From assembly GCA_903813345.2 (NCBI GenBank), contig CAIIXF020000002.1, forward strand, positions 13,352,150-13,416,149: a DNA stretch of 64,000 nucleotides. The letters are read 5' to 3'. Shown here in pieces: positions 14,101 through 23,635 of this stretch. Numbering within the stretch: position 1 is the stretch's first letter; the number at the start of each line of letters is the position of its first letter. The DNA comes from Owenia fusiformis. Taxonomy: Eukaryota; Annelida; Polychaeta; Sabellida; Oweniidae. The position numbers were made by a program, and so were the translations under genes. The notes under the pieces were generated by a model, which did not search any database, was not told the origin of the DNA, and saw only the letters and a list, made by a program, of their open reading frames with translations.

Positions 14101-17100
14101 CGGAAAGAATCATACTATACTATAACAATATATCACCACTTGTGATGGTGACATATAAACTGCATGAGTTTGAAATATTTTTAAATCATGCATTTTCTCA
14201 CCATTCGGATCTTAGGCCAAAGAAGTCAAACGTGAACCCCCTGGGCCCTCCCCTTGGTTTTATGAGGAGAGACAATGTTAAATTCGCAAATGAATTGGAA
14301 AAATAATACAAATACGAGAGAATCAAAATATTTGAAATAGGAACAATAAAACAAGTCAAATAGCAACAGACAAGACCAATATAAAATTTACCCTTAAACC
14401 TATAAGACAAATGATACCAAAACAACCACAACCTGAATAATCCCACAGTCCCACACCGACTAAACAAAAACGACATCTCTATATCATGGTTCATTTCCAA
14501 CAAACAACAAACATAATATATACACCAACAGAAAGCTAAGACCAAGAACAAAACATCCGAGTCATTGAAAAACAACTTACCCGTTAGAGGCCCAACCCAC
14601 ACACCGCCAAACGCACACCATCTTATTAACAACCGAAAATACCACAAAACTCCGAAAAATAAAAAATACAACCAAACACGAACACATTAACAACCCCTCA
14701 AATACATACAATATCAACATAAAACATACCTGACAATATAAGTACAAACAATGAACCAAGCAACCAATCCTGATTTCCGCAATGAACCATCCACACCCTG
14801 ATACAAATTACCAATACGCATAGCCTATGCGGCATAGGGCTAAACCATCCCGATGAAATACAAATACGGGAGAATCAAGATATTTGATAATACTGAGTAC
14901 AAAAACTAGTCAAAGCCTCAACCAAAGTTGCATCATTTTTGTAAAATTCAAGATAAATTTTAACTTTTTGGCTTGTTTATGCCACAATCGCATCCCCCTG
15001 ACTGAAAGCTGGCTACACCCCTGCAACATGTCATCAATTCTACATTCTTCCAAAAGAAATACAGAAAATATCTTAGTAAATATCTGTCCTAATGATATAG
15101 TTTTGAATTTCGAAAACCAGGTAAAATTGGTTGTAGTTAGTAAATTGAGTATGATAGTCAGAGCCATCATGATAAACCATGACATCTAATTTCTTCTCAG
15201 GACTGAGATGTCGGAGTATGGAAGACTGAGATGCTATCAGTATCAGAATGGTCAGAGCCGGTGTAAAAGAAATTATGGAGCCCTGGGGATTATGGTCCCC
15301 TTTCCTTATGGCCCTTACTGGCCCCGACTGTGTATAAACAATAAGGAAAATAACTGTAATTAGGTCACCATATAAATCAATAGAGAGTAGGACCAGAGTT
15401 TGATAGGACCTCCTATACCCTTTTACACCGGCAATCAGAGATACGTAGCTAAAATAACGAGGAATTAAAATAGCCTCTAATAGACTAATCATGAACTCTC
15501 TTAAAAGCCCGTGCTGTAATCGAAGTAATCTTGGGATATCCTGTCCATGAAAAAGCAAAAACCCAATCAAACAGTTGATTATTATTGATTATTGTGTGAT
15601 CTAGACTAGGGTACAAGAATAGTATTAATATATCAAGGACAGGGGGCTACTGAAACTGGTAGTTCAAGCGTATCCTTGTAATGCCTGGGTCACATTTGCT
15701 CCGATTCATCATCCGGCGCCCGATTGCGTATTTTGTTTAAAATTGTATTCGGTTTTGAACAAAACACTTAATCGGCCTGCGCCCGGCCGATGAATCGGAG
15801 CAAATGTGACCCAGGCATATGAGGTTCAACATTTTAGATAAAGTATTGTTTGAAATCCTGGGAAAATGCACTCCCCCAATTTTGCAAATATGGTCTGGTG
15901 CCAATGAACCATCTAATATGTTTTCGTTTTCATGAGCAGCTAACAAATATGTTTATTCTCGTTCTGTCTCAGCTTAGTTTTAATTAAATTTTACCCCCAC
16001 CCTTCGAACGTCTTTGTCTCCCTTATTTTTGCAACCCTACATTCAGTTTCTTTTTAAACCAAATCAAGAAATATCCGTCCACATGTCATATTAAATCCAT
16101 AGTTGTTTATTATAAGATTATGTTTATAGATCATAAGCTATATATAGCCCTCTCCTCCCCCTTCGCCGACAGATAGAGATGTATTGTTTAAGATAATAAG
16201 TATCCCCGGCCAATAATTCTTGCACCATTTTGAGCAGTTTTCGTGTGGTTTTGAGCAATATATCAAATGTGACCCGACCCTTGGAATAATTCAAAAGTCA
16301 TTCCCTTAGCAAATGCTAACTTCGGAGACGTTTCAAGACGAAATAATTGGTGTTGATTATTGGAAATATCCATTTAAACAGACCTTCTTAATTTATGACA
16401 AGTTTAAGTTAACAATAAAAAGAATGTTGCGATGCTTTTTGATTTGATAGCTCATATTTAGCAAAAGCAAAATACGAAATATAAATACATGCGGTAATTA
16501 TAATTTAATTGTGTTTATAAATAGCGCAAAATCCCACATGGCAATTTTAATTTTGTCTTGGCATGTCTAGCCACGACGTGCTTAGAGATTTCTAGACTCT
16601 AGTCACGCTCTGTCCACGCCAGCTCTAAGCACATCTAAGCACGCCTAGAAATCTCTAGATACGCCGAGTTTCTAGACCGGCTAAGCACGTCTAGAAATTA
16701 CTAGAAATTCAAAATTTGATGCAGTGTCAAGTGTGGGCAGCAACAAGAAACCATCTTTTTCTGTTTTGAGCATGCTGAGAAATTTATATGGTGGCCATTT
16801 TGGATTTTCAAGTGCAATACTTATAGTCAAGTAATTGGCTTTGGCCATTATACACCAATGGGTTTGGGATTGATCATTCTTAATCAAGTAATTGGCTTTG
16901 GCCATTATACACCAATGGGTTCGGGATTGATCATTCTTAATCAAGTAATTGGCTTTGGCCATTATACACCAATGGGTTCGGGATTGATCATTCTTAATCA
17001 AGTAATTGGCTTTGGCCATTATACACCAATGGGTTCGGGATTGATCATTCTTAATCAAGTAATTGGCTTTGGCCATTATACACCAATGGGTTCGGGATTG

Positions 17101-20100
17101 ATCATTCTTAATCAAGTAATTGGCTTTGGCCATTATACACCAATGGGTTCGGGATTGATTATTCTTAATCAAGTAATTGGCTTTGGCCATTATACACCAA
17201 TGGGTTCGGGATTGATCATTCTTAATCAAGTAATTGGCTTTGGCCATTATACACCAATGGGTTCGGGATTGATCATTCTTAATCAAGTAATTGGCTTTGG
17301 CCATTATACACCAATGGGTTCGGGATTGATCATTCTTAATCAAGTAATTGGCTTTGGCCATTATACACCAATGGGTTCGGGATTGATCATTCTTAATCAA
17401 GTAATTGGCTTTGGCCATTATACACCAATGGGTTCGGGATTGATTATTCTTAATCAAGTAATTGGCTTTGGCCATTATACACCAATGGGTTTGGGATTGA
17501 TCATTCTTAATCAAGTAATTGGCTTTGGCCATTATACACCAATGGGTTCGGGATTGATCATTCTTAATCAAGTAATTGGCTTTGGCCATTATACACCAAT
17601 GGGTTTGGGATTGATCATTCTTAATCAAGTAATTGGCTTTGGCCATTATACACCAATGGGTTTGGGATTGATCATTCTTAATCAAGTAATTGGCTTTGGC
17701 CATTATACACCAATGGGTTTGGGATCGATCATTCTTAATCAATTAATTGGCTTTGGCCATTATACACCAATGGGTTTGGGATTGATCATTCTTAATCAAG
17801 TAATTGGCTTTGGCCATTATACACCAATGGGTTTGGGATTGATCATTCTTAATCAAGTAATTGGCTTTGGCCATTATACACCAATGGGTTTGGGATTGAT
17901 CATTCTTAATCAATTAATTGGCTTTAGCCATTATACACCAATGGGTTTGGGATTGATCATTCTTAATCAAGTAATTGGCTTTGGCCATTATACACCAATG
18001 GGTTCGGGATTGATCATTCTTAATCAAGTAATTGGCTTTGGCCATTATACACCAATGGGTTCGGGATTGATCATTCTTAATCAAGTAATTGGCTTTGGCC
18101 ATTATACACCAATGGGTTTGGGATTGATCATTCTTAATCAATTAATTGGCTTTGGCCATTATACACCAATGGGTTTGGGATTGATCATTCTTAATCAATT
18201 AATTGGCTTTGGCCATTATACACCAATGGGTTTGGGATTGATCATTCTTAATCAAGTAATTGGCTTTGGCCATTATACACCAATGGGTTCGGGATTGATC
18301 ATTCTTAATCAAGTAATTGGCTTTGGCCATTATACACCAATGGGTTCGGGATTGATCATTCTTAATCAAGTAATTGGCTTTGGCCATTATACACCAATGG
18401 GTTTGGGATTGATCATTCTTAATCAAGTAATTGGCTTTGGCCATTATACACCAATGGGTTTGGGATTGATCATTCTTAATCAATTAATTGGCTTTGGCCA
18501 TTATACACCAATGGGTTTGGGATTGATCATTCTTAATCAATTAATTGGCTTTGGCCATTATACACCAATGGGTTTGGGATTGATCATTCTTAATCAAGTA
18601 ATTGGCTTTGGCCATTATACACCAATGGGTTTGGGATTGATCATTCTTAATCAAGTAATTGGCTTTGGCCATTATACACCAATGGGTTCGGGATTGATCA
18701 TTCTTAATCAAGTAATTGGCTTTGGCCATTATACACCAATGGGTTCGGGATTGATCATTCTTAATCAAGTAATTGGCTTTGGCCATTATACACCAATGGG
18801 TTTGGGATTGATCATTCTTAATCAATTAATTGGCTTTGGCCATTATACACCAATGGGTTTGGGATTGATCATTCTTAATCAAGTAATTGGCTTTGGCCAT
18901 TATACACCAATGGGTTCGGGATTGATCATTCTTAATCAAGTAATTGGCTTTGGCCATTATACACCAATGGGTTCGGGATTGATCATTCTTAATCAAGTAA
19001 TTGGCTTTGGCCATTATACACCAATGGGTTTGGGATTGATCATTCTTAATCAAGTAATTGGCTTTGGCCATTATACACCAATGGGTTTGGGATTGATCAT
19101 TCTTAATCAATTAATTGGCTTTGGCCATTATACACCAATGGGTTTGGGATTGATCATTCTTAATCAATTAAATGGCTTTGGCCATTATACACCAATGGGT
19201 TTGGGATTGATCATTCTTAATCAAGTAATTGGCTTTGGCCATTATACACCAATGGGTTTGGGATTGATCATTCTTAATCAAGTAATTGGCTTTGGCCATT
19301 ATACACCAATGGGTTCGGGATTGATCATTCTTAACAGCAAGTTGGTGCACCAGCATGTTCAAAATTGGCATACGTTTTCATTTTAACCCATTTGATACTT
19401 TCTAAAATATTGAATTGAACCAGTTTGTGGGCATCCACGATTATAAACATGTTCAAATTATACAGGGTGTACCAAAAAAACTTGAATATCTCTTCAACCA
19501 ATAGAGGAAAGTTTGCAGAATTAAAGGACAATGTTTCACCACTATAGCAATTTTTCAGTTTCAATTTGTTTATATCACAAAACACATACAATATACATAT
19601 ACAATGAGTGTGTGACACAAGGGTTTGTGTATATTCCCAAGATGGAGTAAATTTACAAAGTATATATTGTATTGCCCATTTGCTGGCCATTCAAATAATG
19701 TGCCCCAAATGGGCGTCTCTGAAGACAGACTTGCAAAGACTTTGCCCAGCTGTTGACAACATACCTGCATTCATCCCTGCTGGATATGGCTCTTATCTTT
19801 TGTGTTATCTCTTGTTTCAGTTCTGCAATAATTTGAGGGTTGTTGGCAGACACATTAAGGAGCCCCCACAGATAAGAATCTGGGGGTTCAGGTCTTGGGA
19901 GTGGGACGTGGGGTGCACAGTTGTTAATTGCTCTATGACTGGTGAATTAGATCTTCAAAATGATTCTGAAGCCACTTCAAGGTGATGTTGGATGTGTGTG
20001 GTGTAGTTCCATCTTTAGACCAATGGGTTGGCCTATCATCTTCTTTGTAGAGCCCAACAAAACTTTCTGAGCACAACAATATAAGATAAGACTATGTGTT

Positions 20101-22636
20101 TATGCTTACATTTTGCCCTTCCTCATTTTCAATCAAGTACAGCCCAATGATTCCATGTTAACTCAAAGCACACTATACAGTGCATCTGGCACAATGAAGT
20201 GGCCACTTCATCAGGAGCGTTGTTGGTTATTCCAAAAAACATAGTTCTTGCTATTTACATAGCCATTCAACTAAAAATGTGCTTCATCGCTAAACCAAAC
20301 GTCATTGCAAGTCTTGTCTTCAGAGACACCATTCCCATTTTAAGCATATTATTTGAATGGTCAGCAAATGGGCCATACACTAATTATAGTAGTAGTGAAA
20401 CTTTGACAACCTAAAGAACATTGAACTAAATCTAATTGTGTAAACTTTATTTTATAAAACTCTATTGGTTCAAGAGATATATATGTTTTGGTGGGTAAGG
20501 TTTTTTGGTACACCCTGTATATGTACACATGTGTTTTATTTTATGTTGGAACCCCAGCCCCACTAGTATGCATTGAATACTTAATGAATTGAGTCCCTTC
20601 ATGTTTTTTGAAATGTTACAGGTTCTGGCGTGGTATGTACAACAGGTTTGACATAGGTGTACACCCAAGAGAGAACATTGCAGATATCATCAGTGCAATG
20701 AAGGACCACACTGACTCCATGGAGGATCATGTTGCCCTACTTGAAAAAGTAAGTTTTGACCCAATGTGTAGCATATCATAGTTTAAATCAATTGTGTGTC
20801 TAGATCCCCTTCTGTGACTTCTGTATTCATGTGTTTCCTGCTTCATTTCAGAGAGTAAAATCCATGTGTAAACTCCTTGGAAAGTCTGATGAAACAGTAC
20901 AACGAAAATTGCAAGGAATGGTGGTTTCCTCAGAGTCATTATTTTCAATCAGCGACCTCACTGACTTAGCACACAAATTCACATCTGGTAATCACCTTGA
21001 AAACGATGGTGATCTTAGTCCTAATGAGGGTGCAATTAATAATGGCGTCAAACATAGTGATTCAGAGTCTGGATTTGAAGATGAAGGATCATTGATGTCA
21101 AAATCAGGAGTTGATGATAGTCCCACAGCGCCACCTAGGTCATTATCTATGTTGGAGGATAATGATAATTTGGCAGTTGATACTCTCCTTATGGAGCTTC
21201 ATTCCATCGCAGTTGACTGGAGACAGTTGAGAAATGTCACACAATGTAGCTGTGCAGCGCCATTTGAACATTTCACTAAAAAGGTAAACATTTCTCCTTT
21301 ATGCTACTATGATTTATAGCTGAGCAAATGAGAGCTTCAAAGTCTGCTCCTTATAAAAATAAATGAAGTGGTCTCAGGCCTGCTTACGGACTCATTGCTA
21401 AGATGTCATATTATTTATAATATCACCAGGAGGCTAATTTAGTAAATAACAATTTTATTTGAAAACATCTTCATGGAGAATAACAAAAGTTACTCTAGTA
21501 CAATAAAAGAGTCTATGAAAAACCGATTAAGTGTCAAACTAAATGTAAATGTAAAAATTATATGCATTTGAAGTTGTCATCTAAAATATTGTAAATTTCT
21601 ATGCTCATTATTTTGTGATAAAAGGTGGAAAATGCAGAGGTCTTTAACAATCAAATAAAATATTAAAACCCAATTTACTAAACTTTGCCTGAAATGTGTG
21701 AAGTAAATAAGAAAGAGTGATGATTTTCTGCCCCCTTGGCACTTTTTGCCCTCCAAACTCATGTGATAACAGAAAGTATGATATATCGGAGGGAAAGGAA
21801 TATTTAGACAGAACCTCTGAACCTTCAATAGGCATAGCAATTTTGTAAAATGTTCTCGCTGAATCGCTCGAAACTTGTTTTAGCCATGAGAGAATAGACT
21901 TGTGTGCTATATATTATTAAGTGATAATTCTACAACTAAACTGAACAAGACTAGATTTTTAACCGTTTAGTTTCCCAGAACTGTGAACTGGAAGTTCATA
22001 CTTTAATGTCAGGGTGCATTTTCGGAATTTTGATGCAACCCTCAATAGAGTCATATGTTATTTTCAGTGAAAATATTCAGAAAATTTTTAGAAAATGTTT
22101 TCACTGAATTTTCTCATTTTTTATACATACACAAATCTTCTCACCAGTCTTTTCTAGGCACATAAAGTGCACTCTTTGTGCAAAACTGGAAGATGTAGAC
22201 TATGTGGGGAAGTAGTGATTCCTGTTTGAAAAATAACATGCGACTCAATTGAATGCAGAAAAATTCCCAACATGCACCCTGGCCTTAAAATTGATTACCC
22301 GGACCCACTGTACATGAATCTACATGGCACTTTATTTAAGACATCATCAATAATTTTTAAATGAAGAATTCATGCTAACTACACGTATATATATCTAAAA
22401 ATATGAATTGTTATATTATTGTTTTCCAGTACCACTGCTGGAAGTGTGGTAATGTGTTCTGCACACGCTGCATCGATCGTCACATTCCATTACCTGGCCA
22501 TTATTCCCAGCGCCCTGTTCCTGTCTGTCGGCCATGTTACAAAGAAATCAAACACTCACCATCCACACCTGATTTCCGTGCAGTCATAGCAGGCCTCCCT
22601 CTATTAGCAGTGCCATCTATAGAGGCAACTCAATAG
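1991..22636 (+). CDS. Myotubularin-related phosphoinositide 3-phosphatase, MTMR6/7/8 class with C-terminal FYVE finger (5' end outside window)
   Basis: Eleven exons join in one frame: 1991-2145, 2650-2775, 3125-3259, 4098-4230, 4989-5098, 5707-5829, 6019-6272, 7205-7339, 20622-20748, 20852-21283 and 22430-22636. Each internal boundary has AG/GT. They encode about 645 residues. The order is end of PH-GRAM/start of phosphatase fold, the CSQPLSG and DTRPK blocks, the active-site loop HCSDGWDRT (Cys codon 5740-5742, Arg codon 5758-5760), the C-terminal phosphatase part, a predicted helical segment, an acidic/serine-rich linker, and a FYVE-type zinc finger. The intact CX5R loop implies an active enzyme. 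The family removes the 3-phosphate from PI3P and PI(3,5)P2 on endosomal membranes. Blocks such as [12 protein letters not shown] and [13 protein letters not shown] point to MTMR6/7/8 rather than MTMR3/4, although vertebrate MTMR6/7/8 lack FYVE. The PH-GRAM exons must lie left of position 1. Assignment is by recalled family sequence, not by database search. Confidence 0.93.
2650..2775 (+). CDS. MTMR exon 2: phosphatase core start
   Basis: This is a 42-codon exon with no Met, found from its neighbours. The acceptor gacttcag ends at 2649 and donor GTAACA starts at 2776, phase 0 on both sides. It starts [16 protein letters not shown] and contains [16 protein letters not shown]. That is the conserved CDTYP...VP...FR..GR.P.LSY block of the MTMR6/7/8 class. 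Confidence 0.93.
3125..3259 (+). CDS. MTMR exon 3: CSQPLSG block
   Basis: 45 codons, phase 0 on both sides, with acceptor tattcag and donor GTGAGTG. It encodes [17 protein letters not shown] and MYVVDTRPK, both diagnostic of the MTMR6/7/8 phosphatase domain. Confidence 0.95.
4098..4230 (+). CDS. MTMR exon 4: GKGYENE / NIHVMRSS block
   Basis: Acceptor attgcag ends at 4097 and donor GTATGTG follows at 4231. The exon leaves in phase 1. It encodes [16 protein letters not shown] and [11 protein letters not shown], among the most conserved stretches of the subfamily. Confidence 0.95.
4848..4943. repeat. 24-bp tandem repeat, 4 copies
   Basis: Unit aaatatgcaccataatgtat plus tatg, nearly identical copies, immediately before MTMR exon 5. 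The unit is a multiple of three and is therefore open on both strands. No coding role is supported. Confidence 0.9.
4989..5098 (+). CDS. MTMR exon 5: W..HI helix before the active site
   Basis: Acceptor gtttgtag ends at 4988; its first two bases complete a Val codon with the previous exon. Donor GTAGGT follows. It encodes [18 protein letters not shown], corresponding to the GLE..GWL.HI helix of relatives. The match is less conserved than in neighbouring exons. Confidence 0.9.
5707..5829 (+). CDS. MTMR exon 6: catalytic CX5R loop
   Basis: 41 codons, phase 0, with acceptor ccttttag and donor GTATAC. It carries [17 protein letters not shown]. The nucleophilic Cys and the phosphate-binding Arg of the myotubularin CSDGWDR signature are both present, so this is not a dead-phosphatase paralogue. 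[13 protein letters not shown] follows. Confidence 0.97.
6019..6272 (+). CDS. MTMR exon 7: phosphatase domain C-terminal part
   Basis: Acceptor cattgtag ends at 6018 and the donor GTTTGT starts at 6273 after AG (phase 2). It encodes [44 protein letters not shown] and [14 protein letters not shown], the standard order of the domain. Confidence 0.95.
6340..7075 (-). mobile_element. Interspersed element family A, inverted copy in MTMR intron
   Basis: Left end aattatcccatcgaacaaag and right end gatgggatttgctat ... ctgttatctag are the inverse of the ends at 37850 and 38580. The interior has repeated 'gccattttgaaaaatgg' units. This family also occurs at 29905-31140 and, as fragments, at 46640-46880. 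Confidence 0.6.
7205..7339 (+). CDS. MTMR exon 8: end of phosphatase domain
   Basis: Acceptor tattgcag ends at 7204 and donor GTAAGTGG starts at 7340. It encodes RTYSLWGHL, then INPFFKQEY and [12 protein letters not shown]. The codon split across the next intron (CA|G, Gln) is restored 13.3 kb downstream. Confidence 0.95.
7410..8352. mobile_element. Inverted-repeat DNA element with CACTGC ends
   Basis: Left end CACTGCGTGAAAAATGGAAA and right end ACATTTGATGCAGTG are imperfect inverted repeats. The subterminal zones are dense in tctaga/taagcacg words. It contains one copy of the GGGGCG(T/A)AGCCAGC fold-back element. The CAC termini resemble CACTA/Chapaev-type elements, but I found no transposase and no certain target duplication. 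Confidence 0.5.
8029..8243. mobile_element. Fold-back MITE, GGGGCGNAGCCAGC family, copy 1
   Basis: The ends ggggcgaagccagctttcat and cctcgcttcgcct are inverted. The interior has runs of G and C next to gtgcgat/atcgcac words and the shared core ttttacaaaaatt. Further copies are at 11586, 12020, 13712 and 14930, all in the same 13-kb intron. Confidence 0.7.
10155..10495. mobile_element. Fold-back element with ggatggagggggagt arms
   Basis: Arms at 10163-10235 (gtttccatgcattatacaaa ... ggatggagg) and 10383-10490 (... cctccatcc ... tatacgcatggaaac type) are imperfect inverted repeats of ~75 bp with a ~150-bp loop. Confidence 0.65.
10530..10830. mobile_element. Half copy of the palindromic element found at 32.6-33.05 kb
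   Basis: Shares ttgacttttg-acgttggtga, agaagacctaacatatttt/ctcc and tctcttgaaaaaataaatct with 32790-33030 in the same order. It diverges outside. Confidence 0.65.
11586..11760. mobile_element. Fold-back MITE family copy 2 (truncated)
   Basis: Starts gggccgtagccagctttcag then a G-run, gtgcaatcgcc and tcagtcagggggtgcgatcg. The second terminus is not visible. Confidence 0.6.
12020..12256. mobile_element. Fold-back MITE family copy 3 (best preserved)
   Basis: Starts taggcgtagccagg followed by a long G-run and gtgcgat. It ends with a long C-run, gactgaaagctggctacgcc and cct. The termini are inverted. Confidence 0.7.
13712..13818. mobile_element. Fold-back MITE family copy 4 (short)
   Basis: aggggagtagcaagctttca at the left and cccccagctacgccta at the right. 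The interior is only ~80 bp. Confidence 0.6.
14200..14900. repeat. T-depleted A/C-rich tract between short direct repeats
   Basis: 14340-14760 on the + strand is built mainly of A and C, with few G and T. It is bracketed by near-identical copies of aatacaaatacgagagaatc (about 14305) and aatacaaatacgggagaatc (about 14860). This may be an insertion with its target repeated. The long minus-strand reading frame through it is compositionally biased and not recognised. Confidence 0.4.
14930..15023. mobile_element. Fold-back MITE family copy 5 (right half)
   Basis: The shared core tttttgtaaaattcaagata runs into atcgcatccccctgactgaa and agctggctacacccct. The left half is missing. Confidence 0.6.
15245..15440. 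mobile_element. Small fold-back element
   Basis: gagccggtgtaaaag at about 15255 and cttttacaccgg at about 15420 are inverted. The interior has further complementary blocks (ggtcctat/tggtcctac). Confidence 0.5.
15681..15818. mobile_element. Palindromic element with perfect 30-bp arms
   Basis: 15681-15710 and 15789-15818 are exact inverted complements (atgcctgggtcacatttgct ... / ... agcaaatgtgacccaggcat), separated by 78 bp. The perfect arms suggest a recent MITE. Confidence 0.75.
16803..19337. repeat. 57-bp minisatellite, 44 units, inside an MTMR intron
   Basis: The unit contains gtaattggctttggccatta and gggattgatcattcttaatc, with anchors exactly every 57 bp from 16859 to 19310. Two positions vary: gggtTtggg/gggtCcggg-type and aatcaaGtaa/aatcaaTtaa. 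The unit length is 3 x 19 with no stop, so long reading frames appear on both strands (19-residue repeats). These are arithmetic artefacts: no flanking conserved sequence and no splice support. The array ends abruptly within a unit at 19337. Confidence 0.95.
19463..20517 (-). mobile_element. Decayed Tc1/mariner-like transposon with TA target duplication
   Basis: Inverted ends CAGGGTGTACCAAAAAAA and TTTTTTGGTACACCCTG are flanked by TA (19461-19462, 20518-20519). The minus strand retains transposase fragments: VWFSDEAHF followed by LNGYVN and, further on, a [16 protein letters not shown]-terminal block. Several stops and frameshifts interrupt it, so it is dead. It lies just before MTMR exon 9. 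Confidence 0.85.
20622..20748 (+). CDS. MTMR exon 9: [10 protein letters not shown] block
   Basis: It follows the 13.3-kb intron. Acceptor atgttacag ends at 20621 and donor GTAAGTT starts at 20749. It encodes [17 protein letters not shown] and a predicted helical segment with [17 protein letters not shown]. The acceptor lies 102 bp beyond the mariner remnant that ends at 20519. Confidence 0.94.
20852..21283 (+). CDS. MTMR exon 10: helical segment, disordered linker, start of FYVE
   Basis: 144 codons, phase 0, with acceptor tcatttcag and donor GTAAAC. It has a basic helical start ([18 protein letters not shown]). A Ser/Asp/Glu-rich linker follows, likely disordered. It ends in the first half of the zinc finger ([13 protein letters not shown]), where the first Cys pair is spaced CxC instead of the usual CxxC. 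Confidence 0.93.
22430..22636 (+). CDS. MTMR exon 11: FYVE finger and C-terminus
   Basis: Acceptor gttttccag ends at 22429; the stop codon TAG is 22634-22636. It encodes [34 protein letters not shown] and a short tail. Six further Cys/His ligand candidates complete the finger begun in exon 10. The basic motif R(R/K)HHCR of canonical PI3P-binding FYVE domains reads KKYHCW here across the splice junction. Confidence 0.95.
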   Translation, partial: YHCWKCGNVFCTRCIDRHIPLPGHYSQRPVPVCRPCYKEIKHSPSTPDFRAVIAGLPLLAVPSIEATQ

Positions 22637-23574
22637 CAGTCATGTAGAACAATCATTTTAGCAGAACAGTGGAAATAAGTGCAATTTGCGGGAATAATCA
22701 TGAAATCATTTATTTTGCATCAATAATAACAAAACATGATTAAACTGACATTATTGATTACTGTACTCCCACTAATATTTGACGCTATTATTTTTCGCTT
22801 TTTGGCATTTTGAAATTAATCTTGTCATACAGGATCACTCTTTCGACTTTGATATCAGCCATTAATGTTCCTTCACCCAATGATTTTGGCTTCTCATTAA
22901 GCCTTTTCGTTAGAATGTTCATTTTAATACAGTAATAACGATCTCTCTTCTAATTTCTCTTTTTCAAAACTCAAAATGTCACGTTTTCACCTATTATTGC
23001 CCAGCAGTGGACGAAAATATTGTCAACATTGAAATCCCCGGGAATTTCCTTGGAATTTCGCGACTATCAAATTTCCTGAATTAAAACTGGAGGATTTTCG
23101 TGGCTATTATATTTCGCAAATTTTCCAAAACTCGCTAAAAGCGTGAAATATAGTAGCGCACAAAAATTACCGGGAGTACAGTATATCATTGATAATGAAT
23201 ATTAGAATTGAACAAAGAGTTTAATTCTATGAATTATGCATTATATCTCACCTAACATTTGTTTCATATTGCCAATGCCAAAAACCTTTTCAGTCTGATT
23301 TCGTTAATTCACTTATAGCTTATGTATACAAGTTTGTGTAATACGTCATTATTTGTCACACAGGTCTATGCATCCATAAGCAATGCATATGAGTTAATCC
23401 TTTTTTTTGTTAAAAATGTTATCTTATATATCTATATATGCTGATGCCCAGGGATAAAGGAGCTCTGCTTATGAAGAAAGTTTCAAGATGGCTGCTTTTT
23501 TTCTGAACATTTTATGCTCAGTTTTGTTTTCTAGTAGCAGAAGATCATTTGCAAATGGATGTGGTATTACAGAG

Positions 23575-23635
23575 AGGTGTGTTATCCACTGTCTGCCATG
23601 TGTTATCCACTGTCTGCCATGTGTTATCCACTGTG
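23575..23635. repeat. 21-bp repeat, 3 copies, MTMR 3'UTR region
   Basis: gtgttatccactgtctgcca (t) is repeated three times, between the stop codon and the candidate poly(A) signal. 22637-24600 otherwise shows nothing recognisable. Confidence 0.85.

Larger units (their letters stand above)
9378..16722. mobile_element. Possible 7.3-kb composite bounded by the same CACTGC ends
   Basis: A second left end (cactgcgtgaaatatgg, 9378) and a second right end (aatttgatgcagtg, to 16722) with the tctaga/taagcacg zone at 16550-16700 face each other. The interior is full of other fold-back elements and has no recognisable transposase. It may be two independent remnants rather than one element. Confidence 0.35.
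7340..20621 (+). other. 13.3-kb MTMR intron: content overview
   Basis: Holds, in order, the CACTGC element, five copies of one fold-back MITE, other palindromes, the 57-bp array and the mariner. Stretches 11,770-12,000, 12,260-13,700 and 15,830-16,550 contain no feature I recognise. Frames at 12364-12663 and 12767-13069 match nothing known to me. Confidence 0.8.

Noticed and set aside
14198-14671. 157-codon minus frame rich in Trp/Phe/Cys as a membrane protein
   Set aside because: The hydrophobic reading comes from the G/T-biased strand of the A/C tract; no homologue recognised and no start context.
15073-15570. 165-codon minus frame as a gene
   Set aside because: It runs through a fold-back element and part of a MITE; no recognised domain.
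16803-19337. CRISPR-like array
   Set aside because: No spacers: units abut directly and the sequence is eukaryotic with introns.
16858-19386. 842-codon + strand frame (and minus-strand frames to 353 codons) as repeat proteins
   Set aside because: The 57-bp unit is a multiple of three without stops, so frames open on both strands automatically. The array sits inside an MTMR intron with no splice or domain support.
20831-20851. ATG-started protein beginning before MTMR exon 10
   Set aside because: The bases before 20852 are the intron's pyrimidine tract and AG; exon 9 joins in phase at 20852.
1991-22636. MTMR3/MTMR4 identity, suggested by the FYVE finger
   Set aside because: The phosphatase core blocks ([33 protein letters not shown]) fit MTMR6/7/8. 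MTMR3/4 differ at these sites.
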